From Acidobacteriota bacterium (lineage in GTDB: Bacteria > Acidobacteriota > Terriglobia > Bryobacterales > Bryobacteraceae), in the NCBI GenBank assembly GCA_016870915.1, contig VFZY01000013.1, positions 1 to 50,168 on the forward strand: DNA of 50,168 bases, given 5' to 3'. The notes beneath the pieces were generated by a model that searched no databases, was not told the DNA's origin, and saw nothing but the letters and a program-made list of their open reading frames with translations. A program made the translations under genes and the position numbers. This document shows positions 34,100 through 44,342 of this stretch, in pieces; positions within the stretch are counted from its first letter, which is position 1; the number at the start of each line of letters is the position of its first letter.

Positions 34100-35107
34100 T
34101 CAATATCCCTTCTTCTTGTCCACCACGTTCAGCAACGGCATCCCCTCGCCGAAACGGCGGATATTCTCCTTGATCGTCCCCAGCATGCGGCCGCGATCCA
34201 TATCCGAGCGCCCGGCAATGTGCGGCGTGATGATCACATTGTTGAACTTCCACAGCGGGTGGCCCGGGGGCAGCGGCTCGGGATCCGTCACATCGACACC
34301 GGCGCCCGTCAGGCGCTTGGAATCCAGCGCCTTCACCAGCCCGTTCATGTCGTAGATTCCGCCCCGGCTCACCGCGATGAAGAAGCTGCCCTGCTTCATG
34401 GTGTCGAAGTGGCGCATCGCCATCATCTTGTGGCTCTGTTCGGTGTGCGGCGCGGAGATGAACACCACGTCCATCTGCGGCACCACCTGATCCATCTGGT
34501 CCGGCTTGATCACCCGCTCAATGTACGGCGAGTACGGAATGTCCTCGGGGTCGACGCAGGTGATGTGCATGCCGTGCGCCCAGGCACGCAGCGCGATCTG
34601 CTGGCCAATGCCGCCGCAACCAATCACCAGGCCGTTCTTGCCCCGCAACTCAATGCCGGGATACGGCCGGGCCTGCCATGTCTCGGTCTTTCGATCCTCG
34701 AAAAACTTCAGCAATCCGCGCGAAACCGCCAGCAGCATCGCCATCGCATGGTCGGCGATCTCTGGCCCCTGCACAATCTGGTTGTTGGTCAGAACGATGT
34801 TGGAATCGCGCAAATCCGTCCCGCCCGATTTGTGAAGAACCGTCTCCACGCCGGCGCTCATGATCTGCGTCCACTTCAGATTCTTTCCGGCCCGCACCAT
34901 CGCGGGCGTGATCGTGCCGATGAACCCGTCCGCGTCGGCGAGTTCCGCCATCAGCTTGTCGTTCGTCGTGTTGACCACCCGGACCTTGGAAGTGGCCGAT
35001 TGCCAATCCTGGATCACCTCGGGCGGCTGGCCCACGGTGACCACCTTCTTCGTCTGCCCGCTAAGCGCGAGCGCCGTCAATGCTAGTGAGAGTGTGATGC
35101 GATGCAT
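34100..35107 (-). CDS. Exported D-isomer 2-hydroxyacid dehydrogenase-like protein
   Basis: A 335-residue NAD(P)-dependent oxidoreductase of the D-2-hydroxyacid family. It has the Rossmann motif GLVIGCGGIGQQIA, ISAPHTEQSH, VSRGGI (catalytic Arg), and the catalytic His in TPHIAGRS. Before these lies a signal-like segment (ITLSLALTALALSG). An NAD-linked enzyme outside the cytosol would be odd, although similar exported family members are found in Acidobacteriota. CAGGAG five bases before ATG 35107 fixes the start; the longer frame is rejected. It is divergent from the PQQ enzyme. Confidence 0.84.
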   Translation of the reverse strand: MHRITLSLALTALALSGQTKKVVTVGQPPEVIQDWQSATSKVRVVNTTNDKLMAELADADGFIGTITPAMVRAGKNLKWTQIMSAGVETVLHKSGGTDLRDSNIVLTNNQIVQGPEIADHAMAMLLAVSRGLLKFFEDRKTETWQARPYPGIELRGKNGLVIGCGGIGQQIALRAWAHGMHITCVDPEDIPYSPYIERVIKPDQMDQVVPQMDVVFISAPHTEQSHKMMAMRHFDTMKQGSFFIAVSRGGIYDMNGLVKALDSKRLTGAGVDVTDPEPLPPGHPLWKFNNVIITPHIAGRSDMDRGRMLGTIKENIRRFGEGMPLLNVVDKKKGY

Positions 35108-35258
35108 GGAAACTCCTGGGACTGCTGATTCTATCGCAACTGGCGGGGCCGGTGCTTGCCCAACGGCAGGCCCGACGGCAAGCCAGGCGGCAGGCCTGTC
35201 GCACCGCACATCACGCCCCACAGCCAGATCCGGTGCCGCGGCGCCTGCCCATTGGATA

Positions 35259-37223
35259 ATGGAGTTCATGAAGTACCGTTTCCTTGCGCCCTCGTGTCTC
35301 GCGATCCTTTGGGCGAACTCCCTCATCGCTCAGGACCAGACTCCCGGACAACGCGCCTATGAAACCCGTTGCGGCCGCTGCCATGGCAGCGACGGACGCG
35401 GCAGCGAAATGGCTCCTTCCATGCTGCGCGGGCTGGCGTCGCGCGATGCGGCCCAACTGGCGGCCCTGGTGCGTGATGGCATCCCGGGAAAAATGCCGGG
35501 CGCCAGAATCGATGACGCCGAGTTGACCGTTCTGATGGAACACGCGCGGCTGCTCCGCGCCCGCATGCGCCAGCGCCCCGTGGTGCGGGAGACGGTGGAA
35601 CTCATCGACGGCCGGAAAATCGAAGGCGAGGTGTCGGGAGAGGGATTCACCGACAAGCAGATCAAGGCCAACGGCAAGGTGCATCTTCTGCGGCGCACTG
35701 AGAACGGCCGGTACCGGGAAGTCACCTCATCGGCCGACTGGCCGGGCTACAACGGCGATCCGCGCGGCAACCGCTACACCACCATGACCCAGATCAACCG
35801 CCAGAACGTCAAGGGACTCACCGCCAGATGGGTGTTTACCTTCCCCGGCGGATCCCGCATGCAGGGCACGCCGGCCGTTGTGGGCGGCATCATGTATGTC
35901 ACTGACGTGAACCAGTGCATCGCGCTCGACGCCGGCACCGGGCGTCAGATCTGGCACTGGCGGCGCCCCCCGACACCCGGCGCCGTGGGAGCCGGTTCCA
36001 ACCGCGGCGTCGCGGTCTCCGGCGACCGGCTTTTCATTGCCACCGACCACGCGCATCTGGTCGCCCTCAACCGCCATACGGGCGAAGAGCTCTGGGACAT
36101 CGAAACGGCCGATTTCCGTCAGAGTTATTTCGCCACCGGCGCTCCGCTCGCCGTGGGCGCTCTGGTGCTCACCGGCGTCGGTGGAGGCGAACATGGCACA
36201 CGCGGCTTCGTTTCGGCGCATGATCAGGCCACCGGCAGGGAAGTATGGCGCTTCTGGACCATCCCTGCCAAAGGCGAGTTTGGCGCCGATACTTGGAACG
36301 GCAAGGACATGCAGCACGGCGGCGCGCCCACCTGGCTCACCGGCACCTACGACCCCGATCTCGACACAATCTACTGGCCCATCGGCAATCCCGCCAAGGA
36401 GTACGACGGCCGCGACCGCGAAGGCGACAACCTGTTCAGCGATTCCGTCGTCGCGCTCGACCCTAAGACCGGCAAACGCAAGTGGCACTTCCAGTTCACC
36501 CCGCACGACCTCTGGGACTGGGATGCCACCGAGACCCCCATGCTGGTGGACGCCGTCTGGGAAGGCAAACCGCGCAAGCTGCTCTTGCATGGCAATCGCA
36601 ACGGCTTCTTCTATGTGCTGGACCGGACCGACGGCAAGCCGCTCCTGATCAAACAGTTCGTCAAGAAGCTCACCTGGGCCACCGGCATGACGCCGGAAGG
36701 CCGGCCCATCAAGGCGCCGAACCAGAAGCCAGGCAAGGAGGGCACCTACGTCTGCCCATCGCAGGACGGCGCCTCGAACTTCTACTCGCCTTCCTATGTC
36801 CCCTCCACCGGAATCTTCTACTTCCAGACGTTTGAAAAGTGCAGCGTCTACACGCTGCGCGATCAGGGCGATTGGGTGCCCGGCAAGTCCTACCTTGGCG
36901 GGTCGCAGCGCACCGCTGCCGGCGTCGCCGAGCATTACCTGCGGGCGCTCGACATCCGCACCGGCAAGACCGTCTGGGAACTCCCGCAGCCCGGCCCGGC
37001 CATGGGCTGGGGCGGCACCATCGCCACCGCCACCGGAATCATCTTCTTCGGCGAAGAGAACGGCGCCATGATGGCCGCCGACGCGGAAACCGGCAAGCCG
37101 TTGTGGCGCTTTGAGACCAACCAGAACTGGAAGGCGTCGCCCATGGCCTACATGTTCGACGGAAAGCAGCACATCGCGGCCATCGCCGGAGGAAACGTCA
37201 TCGCCTTTGGCCTTCCGGACTAG
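35259..37223 (+). CDS. Exported N-terminal cytochrome c - PQQ dehydrogenase fusion
   Basis: About 654 residues with a signal peptide, then cytochrome c (CGRCH at about residues 35-39, Met ligand probably in GKMPG). A ~50-residue beta module follows (VELIDGRKIEGEV), then an eight-bladed PQQ propeller (from SADWPGYNGDPRGNRYT; WDWDATETPML contains the likely catalytic Asp; tryptophan-docking repeats such as LDPKTGKRKWHFQ). It oxidises alcohols or sugars in the periplasm and passes electrons to its own heme. Classical quinohemoprotein alcohol dehydrogenases carry the heme domain at the C-terminus, so the order here is reversed. The start is ATG 35259 or 35268. Confidence 0.88.
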   Translation: MEFMKYRFLAPSCLAILWANSLIAQDQTPGQRAYETRCGRCHGSDGRGSEMAPSMLRGLASRDAAQLAALVRDGIPGKMPGARIDDAELTVLMEHARLLRARMRQRPVVRETVELIDGRKIEGEVSGEGFTDKQIKANGKVHLLRRTENGRYREVTSSADWPGYNGDPRGNRYTTMTQINRQNVKGLTARWVFTFPGGSRMQGTPAVVGGIMYVTDVNQCIALDAGTGRQIWHWRRPPTPGAVGAGSNRGVAVSGDRLFIATDHAHLVALNRHTGEELWDIETADFRQSYFATGAPLAVGALVLTGVGGGEHGTRGFVSAHDQATGREVWRFWTIPAKGEFGADTWNGKDMQHGGAPTWLTGTYDPDLDTIYWPIGNPAKEYDGRDREGDNLFSDSVVALDPKTGKRKWHFQFTPHDLWDWDATETPMLVDAVWEGKPRKLLLHGNRNGFFYVLDRTDGKPLLIKQFVKKLTWATGMTPEGRPIKAPNQKPGKEGTYVCPSQDGASNFYSPSYVPSTGIFYFQTFEKCSVYTLRDQGDWVPGKSYLGGSQRTAAGVAEHYLRALDIRTGKTVWELPQPGPAMGWGGTIATATGIIFFGEENGAMMAADAETGKPLWRFETNQNWKASPMAYMFDGKQHIAAIAGGNVIAFGLPD

Positions 37224-37301
37224 GCCCGGGCCATCCGGAACCGGCTGAACCTGGTGGGCCATCGCACCGGGCGGTTGCCGGCTCCCTGCTACCATGGCGT
37301 T

Positions 37302-37907
37302 ATGCCATTCGAACTACCACAACTCCCCTACGCCCACGATGCCCTGGAGCCGCACATCGACACCGCGACGATGCAAATTCACCACGGGAAGCATCATCAG
37401 GCCTATGTGACAAACCTCAACAAGGCGCTTGAGTCGGCGCCGGAACTGGCCGGCAGGAGCCTGGAAGAACTGCTGGCGAACAATCTCGCCATCGTGCCGG
37501 AAGGCATTCGCGGCGCCGTGCGCAACAACGGCGGCGGACACGCCAACCACTCGTTGTTCTGGACCATCCTCAGCCCCAACGGCGGCGGCGCGCCCGAGGG
37601 CGCCCTGGCCGACGCCATCAACGCCGCGTTCGGCGGCTTCGATGCCTTCAAGGAGAAGTTCAAGGCCGCGGCCATCGGCCGCTTCGGCTCCGGTTGGGCC
37701 TGGCTGGTGAAGAATGGCTCAGGTGTCGAAATCGCTTCCTCACCGAACCAGGACACGCCGCTCATGGAAGGCAGGTTTCCCATCATCGGCCTCGATGTTT
37801 GGGAGCATGCCTACTATCTGCGCTATCAGAACCGCCGGCCGGATTACATCGACGCCTGGTGGAACGTCGTCAATTGGAAGGAAGCCAACCGCCGCTTCCA
37901 GTCGTAA
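37302..37907 (+). CDS. sodA: Superoxide dismutase [Mn/Fe]
   Basis: A 201-residue enzyme that dismutates superoxide. Metal ligands are H27 (IHHGKHH), H83 (HANHSLFW), D165 and H169 (DVWEHAYY). GGGHANH and ANQD-like (PNQDTPL) match manganese or cambialistic enzymes rather than Fe-only ones. The absence of a signal means cytosolic. The stop is followed at once by the GTG of rmuC. Confidence 0.96.
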   Translation: MPFELPQLPYAHDALEPHIDTATMQIHHGKHHQAYVTNLNKALESAPELAGRSLEELLANNLAIVPEGIRGAVRNNGGGHANHSLFWTILSPNGGGAPEGALADAINAAFGGFDAFKEKFKAAAIGRFGSGWAWLVKNGSGVEIASSPNQDTPLMEGRFPIIGLDVWEHAYYLRYQNRRPDYIDAWWNVVNWKEANRRFQS

Positions 37908-38975
37908 GTGGACGCGGTCTTCGCAGTCGCACTGTTCGCGGCCGGCCTGGCAGCCGGGGGCGTCAGCGTCTTCTTTCTGATGCGCGCCCTCCACGCAGGC
38001 CGGCTGGCGGCCGAACAGCGCGACATTGACGCGGCGCGAATCGCGCAAACCGCGGGCGCTCTGGTGGACCCGCTGCGCCGTGCCATCGAACAGTTGGACC
38101 GCAATCGCGCCGAGTCCGCCGGCGAACTGCGAGGCCAGATCGCGGCCCTGGCCCAGGCTCAACGGTCACTGGAAACGCAGACCAGTTCTCTTGCCCAGTC
38201 CCTCCGGTCGCCTTCCGTTCGCGGACGTTGGGGTGAAGTGCAGCTTCGGCGCGTGGTGGAACTGGCCGGCATGCTGCCCTGGTGCGACTTTCAGGAACAA
38301 CCGGTGGCCGCCGGCGACGGGCCGCGCTCCCGGCCTGACCTCATCGTGCGGCTGCCCAATGAGCGGATCGTTGTGGTGGATGCCAAGGCGCCTCTCAAGG
38401 CCTATCTGGAGGCTCACGAGGCCCGCGAGGAAGCGGTCAGGGCGGCTCGCCTTCAGGAGCACGCCTCCCAGGTCAAGGCGCATCTCAACACGCTGGCGTC
38501 GCGCAGCTACTGGAGCCAGTTTCCCCAGGCGCCCGAGTTCGTGGTGCTGTTCCTTCCCGGCGAAATCTTCTTCAGCGCCGCGCTCGAACAGGACCCGGCG
38601 CTCATCGAAAGCGGAGCCTCACAGCGCGTGATTCTGGCAACGCCCACCACGCTCATCGCCCTGCTCAAGGCCGTGGCCCATGGATGGCGGCAGGAGCAGG
38701 TGGCCCAGAACGCCCGCGAGGTGGGTCAACTGGGCGCCGCCCTCTACGACCGTCTGGCGCGCATGACCACCCATCTTGAAAGCCTGCGCGGCAGCCTGCG
38801 GCGCACGGTGGATTCCTACAACGACCTCGTCGGGTCGCTTGAAAGCCGCGTCCTCGTATCGGCACGGCGGATGCGCGATCTGGGCGTCGCCGCGTCGCGC
38901 GAACTGCCCCAGCCGGAACGCATCGACACCAGCCTCCGCGTGCCGGGACAGCAGTCCCTGCCGCTGGATGACTGA
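37908..38975 (+). CDS. rmuC: DNA recombination protein RmuC
   Basis: A 355-residue protein with an N-terminal membrane helix (FAVALFAAGLAAGGVSVFFL), a coiled coil (~40-105) and the RmuC nuclease-like core: RGRWGEVQLRRVVELAGML, RPDLIVRLPNERIVVVDAKA, LIALLKAVAHGWRQE. RmuC limits inversion of short repeats in E. coli. The GTG immediately follows the sodA stop codon. The C-terminus is short and disordered. Confidence 0.92.
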   Translation: MDAVFAVALFAAGLAAGGVSVFFLMRALHAGRLAAEQRDIDAARIAQTAGALVDPLRRAIEQLDRNRAESAGELRGQIAALAQAQRSLETQTSSLAQSLRSPSVRGRWGEVQLRRVVELAGMLPWCDFQEQPVAAGDGPRSRPDLIVRLPNERIVVVDAKAPLKAYLEAHEAREEAVRAARLQEHASQVKAHLNTLASRSYWSQFPQAPEFVVLFLPGEIFFSAALEQDPALIESGASQRVILATPTTLIALLKAVAHGWRQEQVAQNAREVGQLGAALYDRLARMTTHLESLRGSLRRTVDSYNDLVGSLESRVLVSARRMRDLGVAASRELPQPERIDTSLRVPGQQSLPLDD

Positions 38976-39031
38976 GCAGAGGCCGCACTAATGGCGTTTG
39001 CGGGGAACGCGCTAGAATGGGTGGACCTACG

Positions 39032-40054
39032 ATGCACCTGAGAATCCTGGCCGTGGCCGTGGCGGCCGCCGCGCTTGTGGGCTGCTCCGCATCAGCCCCG
39101 GCAAACGTAGCGGCAACCGTCAATGGCCGCAACATTACCTTCGCTGAACTCGAGAAACAGTACCAGGTCCAATTCCCAACGCCGGCCGAACGGCCCTCGG
39201 ACGACCAGAAGAACATCCAGAAGCTGGAACTCCTCCGCACCATGGTGGATAGCGAGATCATGCTGCAGCGGGCGGAGAAACTGGGCCTTCTCGCGGCGGA
39301 CGCCGAAGTGGACTCGAAGCTGGGTGAGATGAAATCGGGCTACACCCAGGAGGAGTTCTCAAAACAACTGGAAGCGCGTAAGCTCTCTCTGGAAGATCTG
39401 CGCACCCAGTTGCGGCGCGACCTGAGCATCCAGAAGCTCTTCAACAAGGAGATCACCGCCAACGTCAACATCACCGACCAGGAAGTGGCGGACTTCTACA
39501 ACCAGAATAAGAGCGCGTTCAATCTGCCGGAGCCGCAGGTGCACATGGCGCAGATTGTGGTCACCTCAAACCCCGATCCGAACGTGCGCAATCTGAAGAA
39601 CGACAAGGCCCAGAACGACGAACAGGCGCGCAAGAAGATCCTCATGATCGAAAGCCGCCTCAAGCAGGGCGAGGATTTCGGCATGCTCGCCCAGAATTAC
39701 TCCGAGGATCCGGCTTCGGCCGCCAACGGCGGCGACCTCGGCTTCATCCCGGAGTCTTCCCTCGAAAAGGCCAACGTCGAACTCCGCCGCCTCGTGATGA
39801 GCCTGCCCTCGGGCGGCGTCTCGCAGGTGATTCGCGGCAGCGGAGGCTACCAGATCCTCAAGGTGGTCTCCAAGGAGCCTTCAGGCCAGCGCGAATTGAC
39901 CGATCCCAGAGTGCAGCAGAATATCCGCGAAACGCTGGTGAACCGCAAGGATCAACTGCTCAAGGCAGCTTACTTCGAGGTGGCCCGCAATGAGGCCAAG
40001 GTGACTAATCACTTTGCGGCGAAGGTGGTTCAGGAGAAGACCCGGAAGAAGTAG
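39032..40054 (+). CDS. SurA/PrsA-like parvulin peptidyl-prolyl isomerase lipoprotein
   Basis: A 340-residue periplasmic folding factor. The signal peptide ends in a lipobox (ALVGC), so it is probably an inner- or outer-membrane lipoprotein. The SurA_N-type helical region (NGRNITFAELEKQYQVQ ... EKLGL) comes first, then a parvulin domain near residues 175-280 (PQVHMAQIVVTS, GEDFGMLAQNYSEDPAS, GGDLGFIPESS, VIRGSGGYQILKVV). ATG 39032 is chosen because GGTGGA precedes it and the lipobox follows; an ATG at 39017 is less likely. Its last 50 bp overlap the convergent RHH gene. Confidence 0.9.
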   Translation: MHLRILAVAVAAAALVGCSASAPANVAATVNGRNITFAELEKQYQVQFPTPAERPSDDQKNIQKLELLRTMVDSEIMLQRAEKLGLLAADAEVDSKLGEMKSGYTQEEFSKQLEARKLSLEDLRTQLRRDLSIQKLFNKEITANVNITDQEVADFYNQNKSAFNLPEPQVHMAQIVVTSNPDPNVRNLKNDKAQNDEQARKKILMIESRLKQGEDFGMLAQNYSEDPASAANGGDLGFIPESSLEKANVELRRLVMSLPSGGVSQVIRGSGGYQILKVVSKEPSGQRELTDPRVQQNIRETLVNRKDQLLKAAYFEVARNEAKVTNHFAAKVVQEKTRKK

Positions 40055-40214
40055 CGGCGGCGTCCTTTTTCCAGCGTCCCGCGCCGGCCAGCGCCCGGCG
40101 CAGGACGAACTCAATCTGCCCGTTCAGTGACCGCAAGTCATCATCCGCCCAGCGCTTCATCGCGTCGAGCACCTGCTCATCCACTCGCAGAAGAAATGAC
40201 TTGCGGTCCGCCAT
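40005..40214 (-). CDS. Ribbon-helix-helix DNA-binding protein (Arc-like)
   Basis: A 69-residue protein: FLLRVDEQVLDAMKRWADDDLRSLN (a strand plus helix 1) and GQIEFVLRRAL (helix 2), matching Arc/MetJ-type small repressors. It sits 12 bp downstream of the SPFH gene, a pairing found in several phyla. It may bind the inverted repeat at 41134-41150 upstream of the pair. The last 15 residues are disordered. Confidence 0.8.
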   Translation of the reverse strand: MADRKSFLLRVDEQVLDAMKRWADDDLRSLNGQIEFVLRRALAGAGRWKKDAAATSSGSSPEPPSPQSD

Positions 40215-40226
40215 GCGCCCGGTCCT

Positions 40227-41114
40227 TTACTGGTAAATGGTGCCGGCGTTCACCACGGGCTGCGCGCCGCGTTCGCCGCAAAGCACCACCAGCAGATTGC
40301 TCACCATGGCCGCCTTGCGCTCCTCATCCAGCGCGACAACGCCGCGGCGGGAAAGCTGTTCCAGGGCCATCTCCACCATGCTCACCGCGCCTTCCACAAT
40401 CCGGGTCCGCGCGGCAATGATCGCGGCCGCCTGCTGGCGCTGCAGCATCGCGGTGGCGATCTCCGGCGCGTAGGCCAGGTGGCTGATCCGCGCCTCGACA
40501 ATGTTGACGCCCGCCTTCTGCGCCCGTTCTTCGATCTCCTGCTTGAGATGCTCCGCCACGGCCGAAGTGTGGCCGCGCAGAGACTTGACGTGATCTTCGT
40601 GCGAATCGTACGGGTAGGCAGTAGCCAGATTGCGGAGCGCGGCCTCGCTTTGCACCGTCACGTAGTTCTCGAAGTTGTCCACGTCGAACAGCGCCTGCGC
40701 GCTGTCCACCACCTGCCAGACAACCACCGCGGCAATCTCGATCGGGTTGCCTTCATGGTCATTCACTTTAAGGCGCTGCGTCTCGAAGTTGCGCACCCTC
40801 AGCGAGACCTTGCGCTTCGAATAGAAGGGATTGGCCAGCCGAAGACCTTGATCCCGCACGGTCCCCACATAACTGCCGAAGAGTTGCAACACCGCCGCCT
40901 CGTTCGGGCCGACGGTAAACAGGCCCGACGCGCTCGCCCCCACCAGCAGCAGGGCGATGGCCATGGGCACAATCATGCCCGGCTTGTCGCTTCTTTCAAT
41001 GGTGGTGCTCTTGCCAACAAGAATCATGGCAGTCGCCAGACCGGTGATCAGCACTGCCAGCACCAGAAGGGCCGCCAGGCCACGAGGGGTGGAACGGATG
41101 GTTTCTCGGTTCAT
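40227..41114 (-). CDS. SPFH/stomatin-family membrane protein
   Basis: A 295-residue protein with two N-terminal membrane helices ([38 protein letters not shown]), then the SPFH domain ([39 protein letters not shown]) and a helical tail rich in Ala ([20 protein letters not shown]). Stomatins and flotillins form oligomeric rafts in bacterial membranes. AGGAG lies six bases before ATG 41114; ATG 41120 is too close to it. It is promoted by 41132-41160 and pairs with the RHH protein downstream. Confidence 0.9.
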   Translation of the reverse strand: MNRETIRSTPRGLAALLVLAVLITGLATAMILVGKSTTIERSDKPGMIVPMAIALLLVGASASGLFTVGPNEAAVLQLFGSYVGTVRDQGLRLANPFYSKRKVSLRVRNFETQRLKVNDHEGNPIEIAAVVVWQVVDSAQALFDVDNFENYVTVQSEAALRNLATAYPYDSHEDHVKSLRGHTSAVAEHLKQEIEERAQKAGVNIVEARISHLAYAPEIATAMLQRQQAAAIIAARTRIVEGAVSMVEMALEQLSRRGVVALDEERKAAMVSNLLVVLCGERGAQPVVNAGTIYQ

Positions 41115-41131
41115 TTTCATCTCCTATCAAA

Positions 41132-41160
41132 ATGATATCACTTTTATATCTCTCACGCAA
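41132..41160 (-). promoter_or_regulatory. Promoter of the SPFH-RHH operon with overlapping inverted repeat
   Basis: Read leftward, TTGCGT (41155-41160), 17 bases, TATCAT (41132-41137). The inverted repeat GATAT-N7-ATATC (41134-41150) and the palindrome TGATATCA (41133-41140) overlap the spacer and -10, a likely site for the RHH partner (inference). Confidence 0.6.
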
Positions 41161-41283
41161 GAGTTGCGGTGCTGCCACGCAAAACGGTATGTTGGTTTTT
41201 CGACCTGCGAGCCCTGGACGCCACCCGTCCGCGCGCCTATCGCGCACCTGGGCCAATGCTCGGAAAAACAACTCGGAAACAAC

Positions 41284-42720
41284 ATGGCCAATAACACCCC
41301 CATCACGGTCGCGCATGGCGACGGCATCGGTCCGGAGATCATGGCGGCTTCGCTGCATATCATTCAGGAAGCGGGCGCCCGCGTCGACATCGAGCAGATC
41401 GAGATCGGCGAAAAGGTCTACTTGAGCGGCAACTCGGCCGGCATCGAGCCCTCGGCCTGGGAATCGCTGCGCCGCACGCGGGTCTTCTTCAAGGCGCCCA
41501 TCACCACCCCGCAGGGCGGCGGATTCAAGAGCCTGAACGTCACCACGCGCAAGATGCTGGGCCTGTACGCCAACGTCCGGCCCTGCGTCGCCTACCATCC
41601 CTACGTCGACACCAAGCACCCCCGGATGGATGTCGTCATCGTGCGCGAGAACGAAGAGGATCTCTACGCCGGCATCGAGTACCGCCAGACGGCGCAGGTG
41701 ATGCAGAGCATCAAGCTGATCTCGCGCCCCGGCACCGAACGCATCGTCCGGTACGCGTTTGAGTACGCGCGCCGCAACAACCGGAAGAAGGTCACCTGCT
41801 TCACCAAGGACAACATCATGAAGTTGTCCGACGGACTGTTCCACAAGATCTTCGACGAGATCGCGGCCGAGTATCCGGACCTGGTGAATGAGCACTGGAT
41901 CGTCGATATCGGCGCCGCCAAACTGGCCGACACACCCGAGGCGTTCGACGTGGTGGTCATGCCCAACCTCTACGGCGACATCCTGTCCGACGTGGCCGCG
42001 CAAATCGCCGGCTCGGTGGGTCTTGCCGGATCCTCGAACATTGGCACCAACTACGCCATGTTCGAGGCCATCCACGGCTCGGCGCCGCGGCGCGCCGGGC
42101 AGAATCTGGCCAATCCTTCCGGCCTGCTGCTGGGCGGCGTCATGATGCTGGTGCACATCAACCAGGCCGATATCGCCGAGCGCGTTCACAACGCCTGGCT
42201 GAAGACCATCGAGGACGGCATCCACACCTACGACATCTACGTGGAAGGCGTGAGCAGGCAGAAGGTGGGCACGCGCGAGTTTGCCCAGGCTGTGGTGGCG
42301 CGGTTGGGCCAGGCTCCCGAGAAGCTGAAGGCCGCCAGGTACGAGCGCGACGCCTCGGATCTGAAGGGGCTTTCGGTGCAGCCTGCGCTGAAGAAGGATC
42401 TGGTGGGCGTGGATCTTTTCCTCGATTGGGACAGCGGCACGGGCGACGATCTGGCGGCCGCTCTGGCCCGCGTCAACGGCGATGGCCTCAAGCTCCAGAT
42501 GCTCTCCAACCGCGGTGTGAAGATCTGGCCCAACGGCTTCCCGGACACCTTCACCAGCGACCAGTGGCGCTGCCGCTTCATGGGCGACGGCAACGTCTCG
42601 CACGCCCAGGTTGCCGCTCTGCTCAGCCGTGTGGCCGAGGCCGGTCTCGACTTCATCAAGACCGAGAACCTCTGCAACTTCGACGGCAAGCCGGGCTACT
42701 CGCTGAGCCAGGGCGAATAG
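41284..42720 (+). CDS. icd: Isocitrate dehydrogenase (long NADP-type)
   Basis: A 478-residue isocitrate/isopropylmalate dehydrogenase family member of the TCA cycle. Motifs are [30 protein letters not shown] (substrate Ser), the IRENEE-like [12 protein letters not shown], Lys in [11 protein letters not shown], and [20 protein letters not shown] (metal Asp). Its length with a ~140-residue C-terminal extension matches the Thermus-type enzymes rather than the E. coli form. Ribosome site is weak. Followed after 4 bp by purE. Confidence 0.93.
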   Translation: MANNTPITVAHGDGIGPEIMAASLHIIQEAGARVDIEQIEIGEKVYLSGNSAGIEPSAWESLRRTRVFFKAPITTPQGGGFKSLNVTTRKMLGLYANVRPCVAYHPYVDTKHPRMDVVIVRENEEDLYAGIEYRQTAQVMQSIKLISRPGTERIVRYAFEYARRNNRKKVTCFTKDNIMKLSDGLFHKIFDEIAAEYPDLVNEHWIVDIGAAKLADTPEAFDVVVMPNLYGDILSDVAAQIAGSVGLAGSSNIGTNYAMFEAIHGSAPRRAGQNLANPSGLLLGGVMMLVHINQADIAERVHNAWLKTIEDGIHTYDIYVEGVSRQKVGTREFAQAVVARLGQAPEKLKAARYERDASDLKGLSVQPALKKDLVGVDLFLDWDSGTGDDLAAALARVNGDGLKLQMLSNRGVKIWPNGFPDTFTSDQWRCRFMGDGNVSHAQVAALLSRVAEAGLDFIKTENLCNFDGKPGYSLSQGE

Positions 42721-42724
42721 CGAA

Positions 42725-43207
42725 ATGAGCGCGATCGTAGGCGTGATCATGGGGTCCCGGTCGGACTGGGAGACCATGCGCCACGCCTCGGAGACGCTCA
42801 CCGCGCTCGGTGTTCCGCACGAGACCCGCATTGTCTCGGCGCACCGCACGCCGGACCTGATGCGCGACTACGCACGGTCCGCCGAGGAGCGCGGGCTGAA
42901 GGTGATCATCGCCGGGGCGGGCGGCGCGGCCCATCTGCCCGGCATGACCGCTTCGCACACCGTGCTGCCCGTGCTGGGTGTGCCCGTGGAGAGCCATGCC
43001 CTCAAGGGCCAGGACTCGCTGCTCTCGATTGTCCAGATGCCCGGCGGCATTCCGGTGGGTACGCTCGCCATCGGGCGCGCCGGAGCGATCAACGCCGCCC
43101 TGCTCGCCGCCGCCATCCTCGCCACGCAGGATCCCGAACTGCGGGAACGCCTCCGCTCCTGGCGCCAGGCCCAGACCGCTCGTGTCCTGGAGGATTCGCT
43201 GCCGTGA
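42725..43207 (+). CDS. purE: N5-carboxyaminoimidazole ribonucleotide mutase
   Basis: A 160-residue class I PurE that interconverts N5-CAIR and CAIR in purine synthesis. Signature: [53 protein letters not shown] with [10 protein letters not shown]. It overlaps purK by GTGA at 43204-43207. Confidence 0.97.
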   Translation: MSAIVGVIMGSRSDWETMRHASETLTALGVPHETRIVSAHRTPDLMRDYARSAEERGLKVIIAGAGGAAHLPGMTASHTVLPVLGVPVESHALKGQDSLLSIVQMPGGIPVGTLAIGRAGAINAALLAAAILATQDPELRERLRSWRQAQTARVLEDSLP

Positions 43208-44337
43208 TCGCACCCGGCGCCGCGCTCGGCGTGCTGGGCAGCGGCCAGCTTGGCCGCATGTTTGCCATGGCCGCGCGCCGTCTGGGCTATCGCGTCCACA
43301 CGTTCTCGCCGGAGCGGGACACTCCCACCGGCCAGATCGCCGATGTGGAGGTGTGCGCGTCCTACGACGATCTGGATGCCGTGCGCGCTTTCGCCTCGGG
43401 CGTCGCGGCAGTGACCTTCGAGTTCGAAAACGTCAGCGCCGCCGCCGCGGCCGCCGCTGAATCCGTGGCCGTGGTGCGCCCGGCCGGGCGGGTGTTGCAC
43501 ATCACCCAGCACCGCCTGCGCGAGAAGACATTCCTGGCCGGCAAGGGCTTTCCGGTAACCCCGTTCCGTACGGTTGGGTCCCTGGAGGACTGCCACGCCG
43601 CAGCCGCGGAACTTGGCCTTCCCGCCGTGCTCAAGACCGCCGGGTTCGGTTACGACGGCAAGGGCCAGCGTGTGATTCAAACGGCCCGGGACATTCCCGC
43701 TGCGTGGGCTGCCATGGCCGGGGCGGAGTCGATCCTTGAAGCGTTCGTCCCGTTCGAACGCGAGATCTCCGTGGTGGCCGCGCGGTCGCACACCGGTGAG
43801 TTTGTTCACTACGGGGTGATGGAGAACCGCCACGCCAACCACATCCTGGACGTGACCATCACACCGGCGGCTGTGAGCGGGCCGGTCGCCAACGAGGCCG
43901 CCGCCATTGCCCGTGGCGTGCTTGAAGCGCTCGATGTTGTGGGGGTTCTGTGTGTCGAGATGTTCCTTGAGTCTTCGGGCGGCCTGCTGATCAACGAACT
44001 GGCGCCGCGCCCGCACAACTCCGGGCACGTCACCATTGAGGCGCACGCCACCAGCCAGTTCGAGCAGCAGGTGCGGGCTCTCTGCGGTCTGCCGCTCGGC
44101 TCAACCGAACTCGTCCGGCCCGGGGCCATGGCGAATCTCCTCGGCGGCTTGTGGCAGGCGGGCGAGCCCAACTGGGCGGCAGCGCTCGAAGTGCCGGGCG
44201 CCCGGCTGCATCTCTACGGCAAGGGCGAGGCGCGGCCCGGCCGGAAGATGGGCCATATCACCGCGCTCGGCGCCACGGCCGGGGAAGCCCGTGGGCGCGC
44301 GGTGCTGGCTCGCCAGCGGCTGGCGGATTCCCAGTAA
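43204..44337 (+). CDS. purK: N5-carboxyaminoimidazole ribonucleotide synthase
   Basis: A 377-residue ATP-grasp enzyme that carboxylates AIR using bicarbonate and ATP. Markers: [58 protein letters not shown]. The GTG start is coupled to purE. The TolC-like gene follows 5 bp after its stop. Confidence 0.96.
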   Translation: MIAPGAALGVLGSGQLGRMFAMAARRLGYRVHTFSPERDTPTGQIADVEVCASYDDLDAVRAFASGVAAVTFEFENVSAAAAAAAESVAVVRPAGRVLHITQHRLREKTFLAGKGFPVTPFRTVGSLEDCHAAAAELGLPAVLKTAGFGYDGKGQRVIQTARDIPAAWAAMAGAESILEAFVPFEREISVVAARSHTGEFVHYGVMENRHANHILDVTITPAAVSGPVANEAAAIARGVLEALDVVGVLCVEMFLESSGGLLINELAPRPHNSGHVTIEAHATSQFEQQVRALCGLPLGSTELVRPGAMANLLGGLWQAGEPNWAAALEVPGARLHLYGKGEARPGRKMGHITALGATAGEARGRAVLARQRLADSQ

Positions 44338-44342
44338 CAGCC

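Noticed and set aside
40996-42849. 617-codon minus-strand frame across icd
   Set aside because: Antisense to icd with intact catalytic motifs; product has no domain signs.
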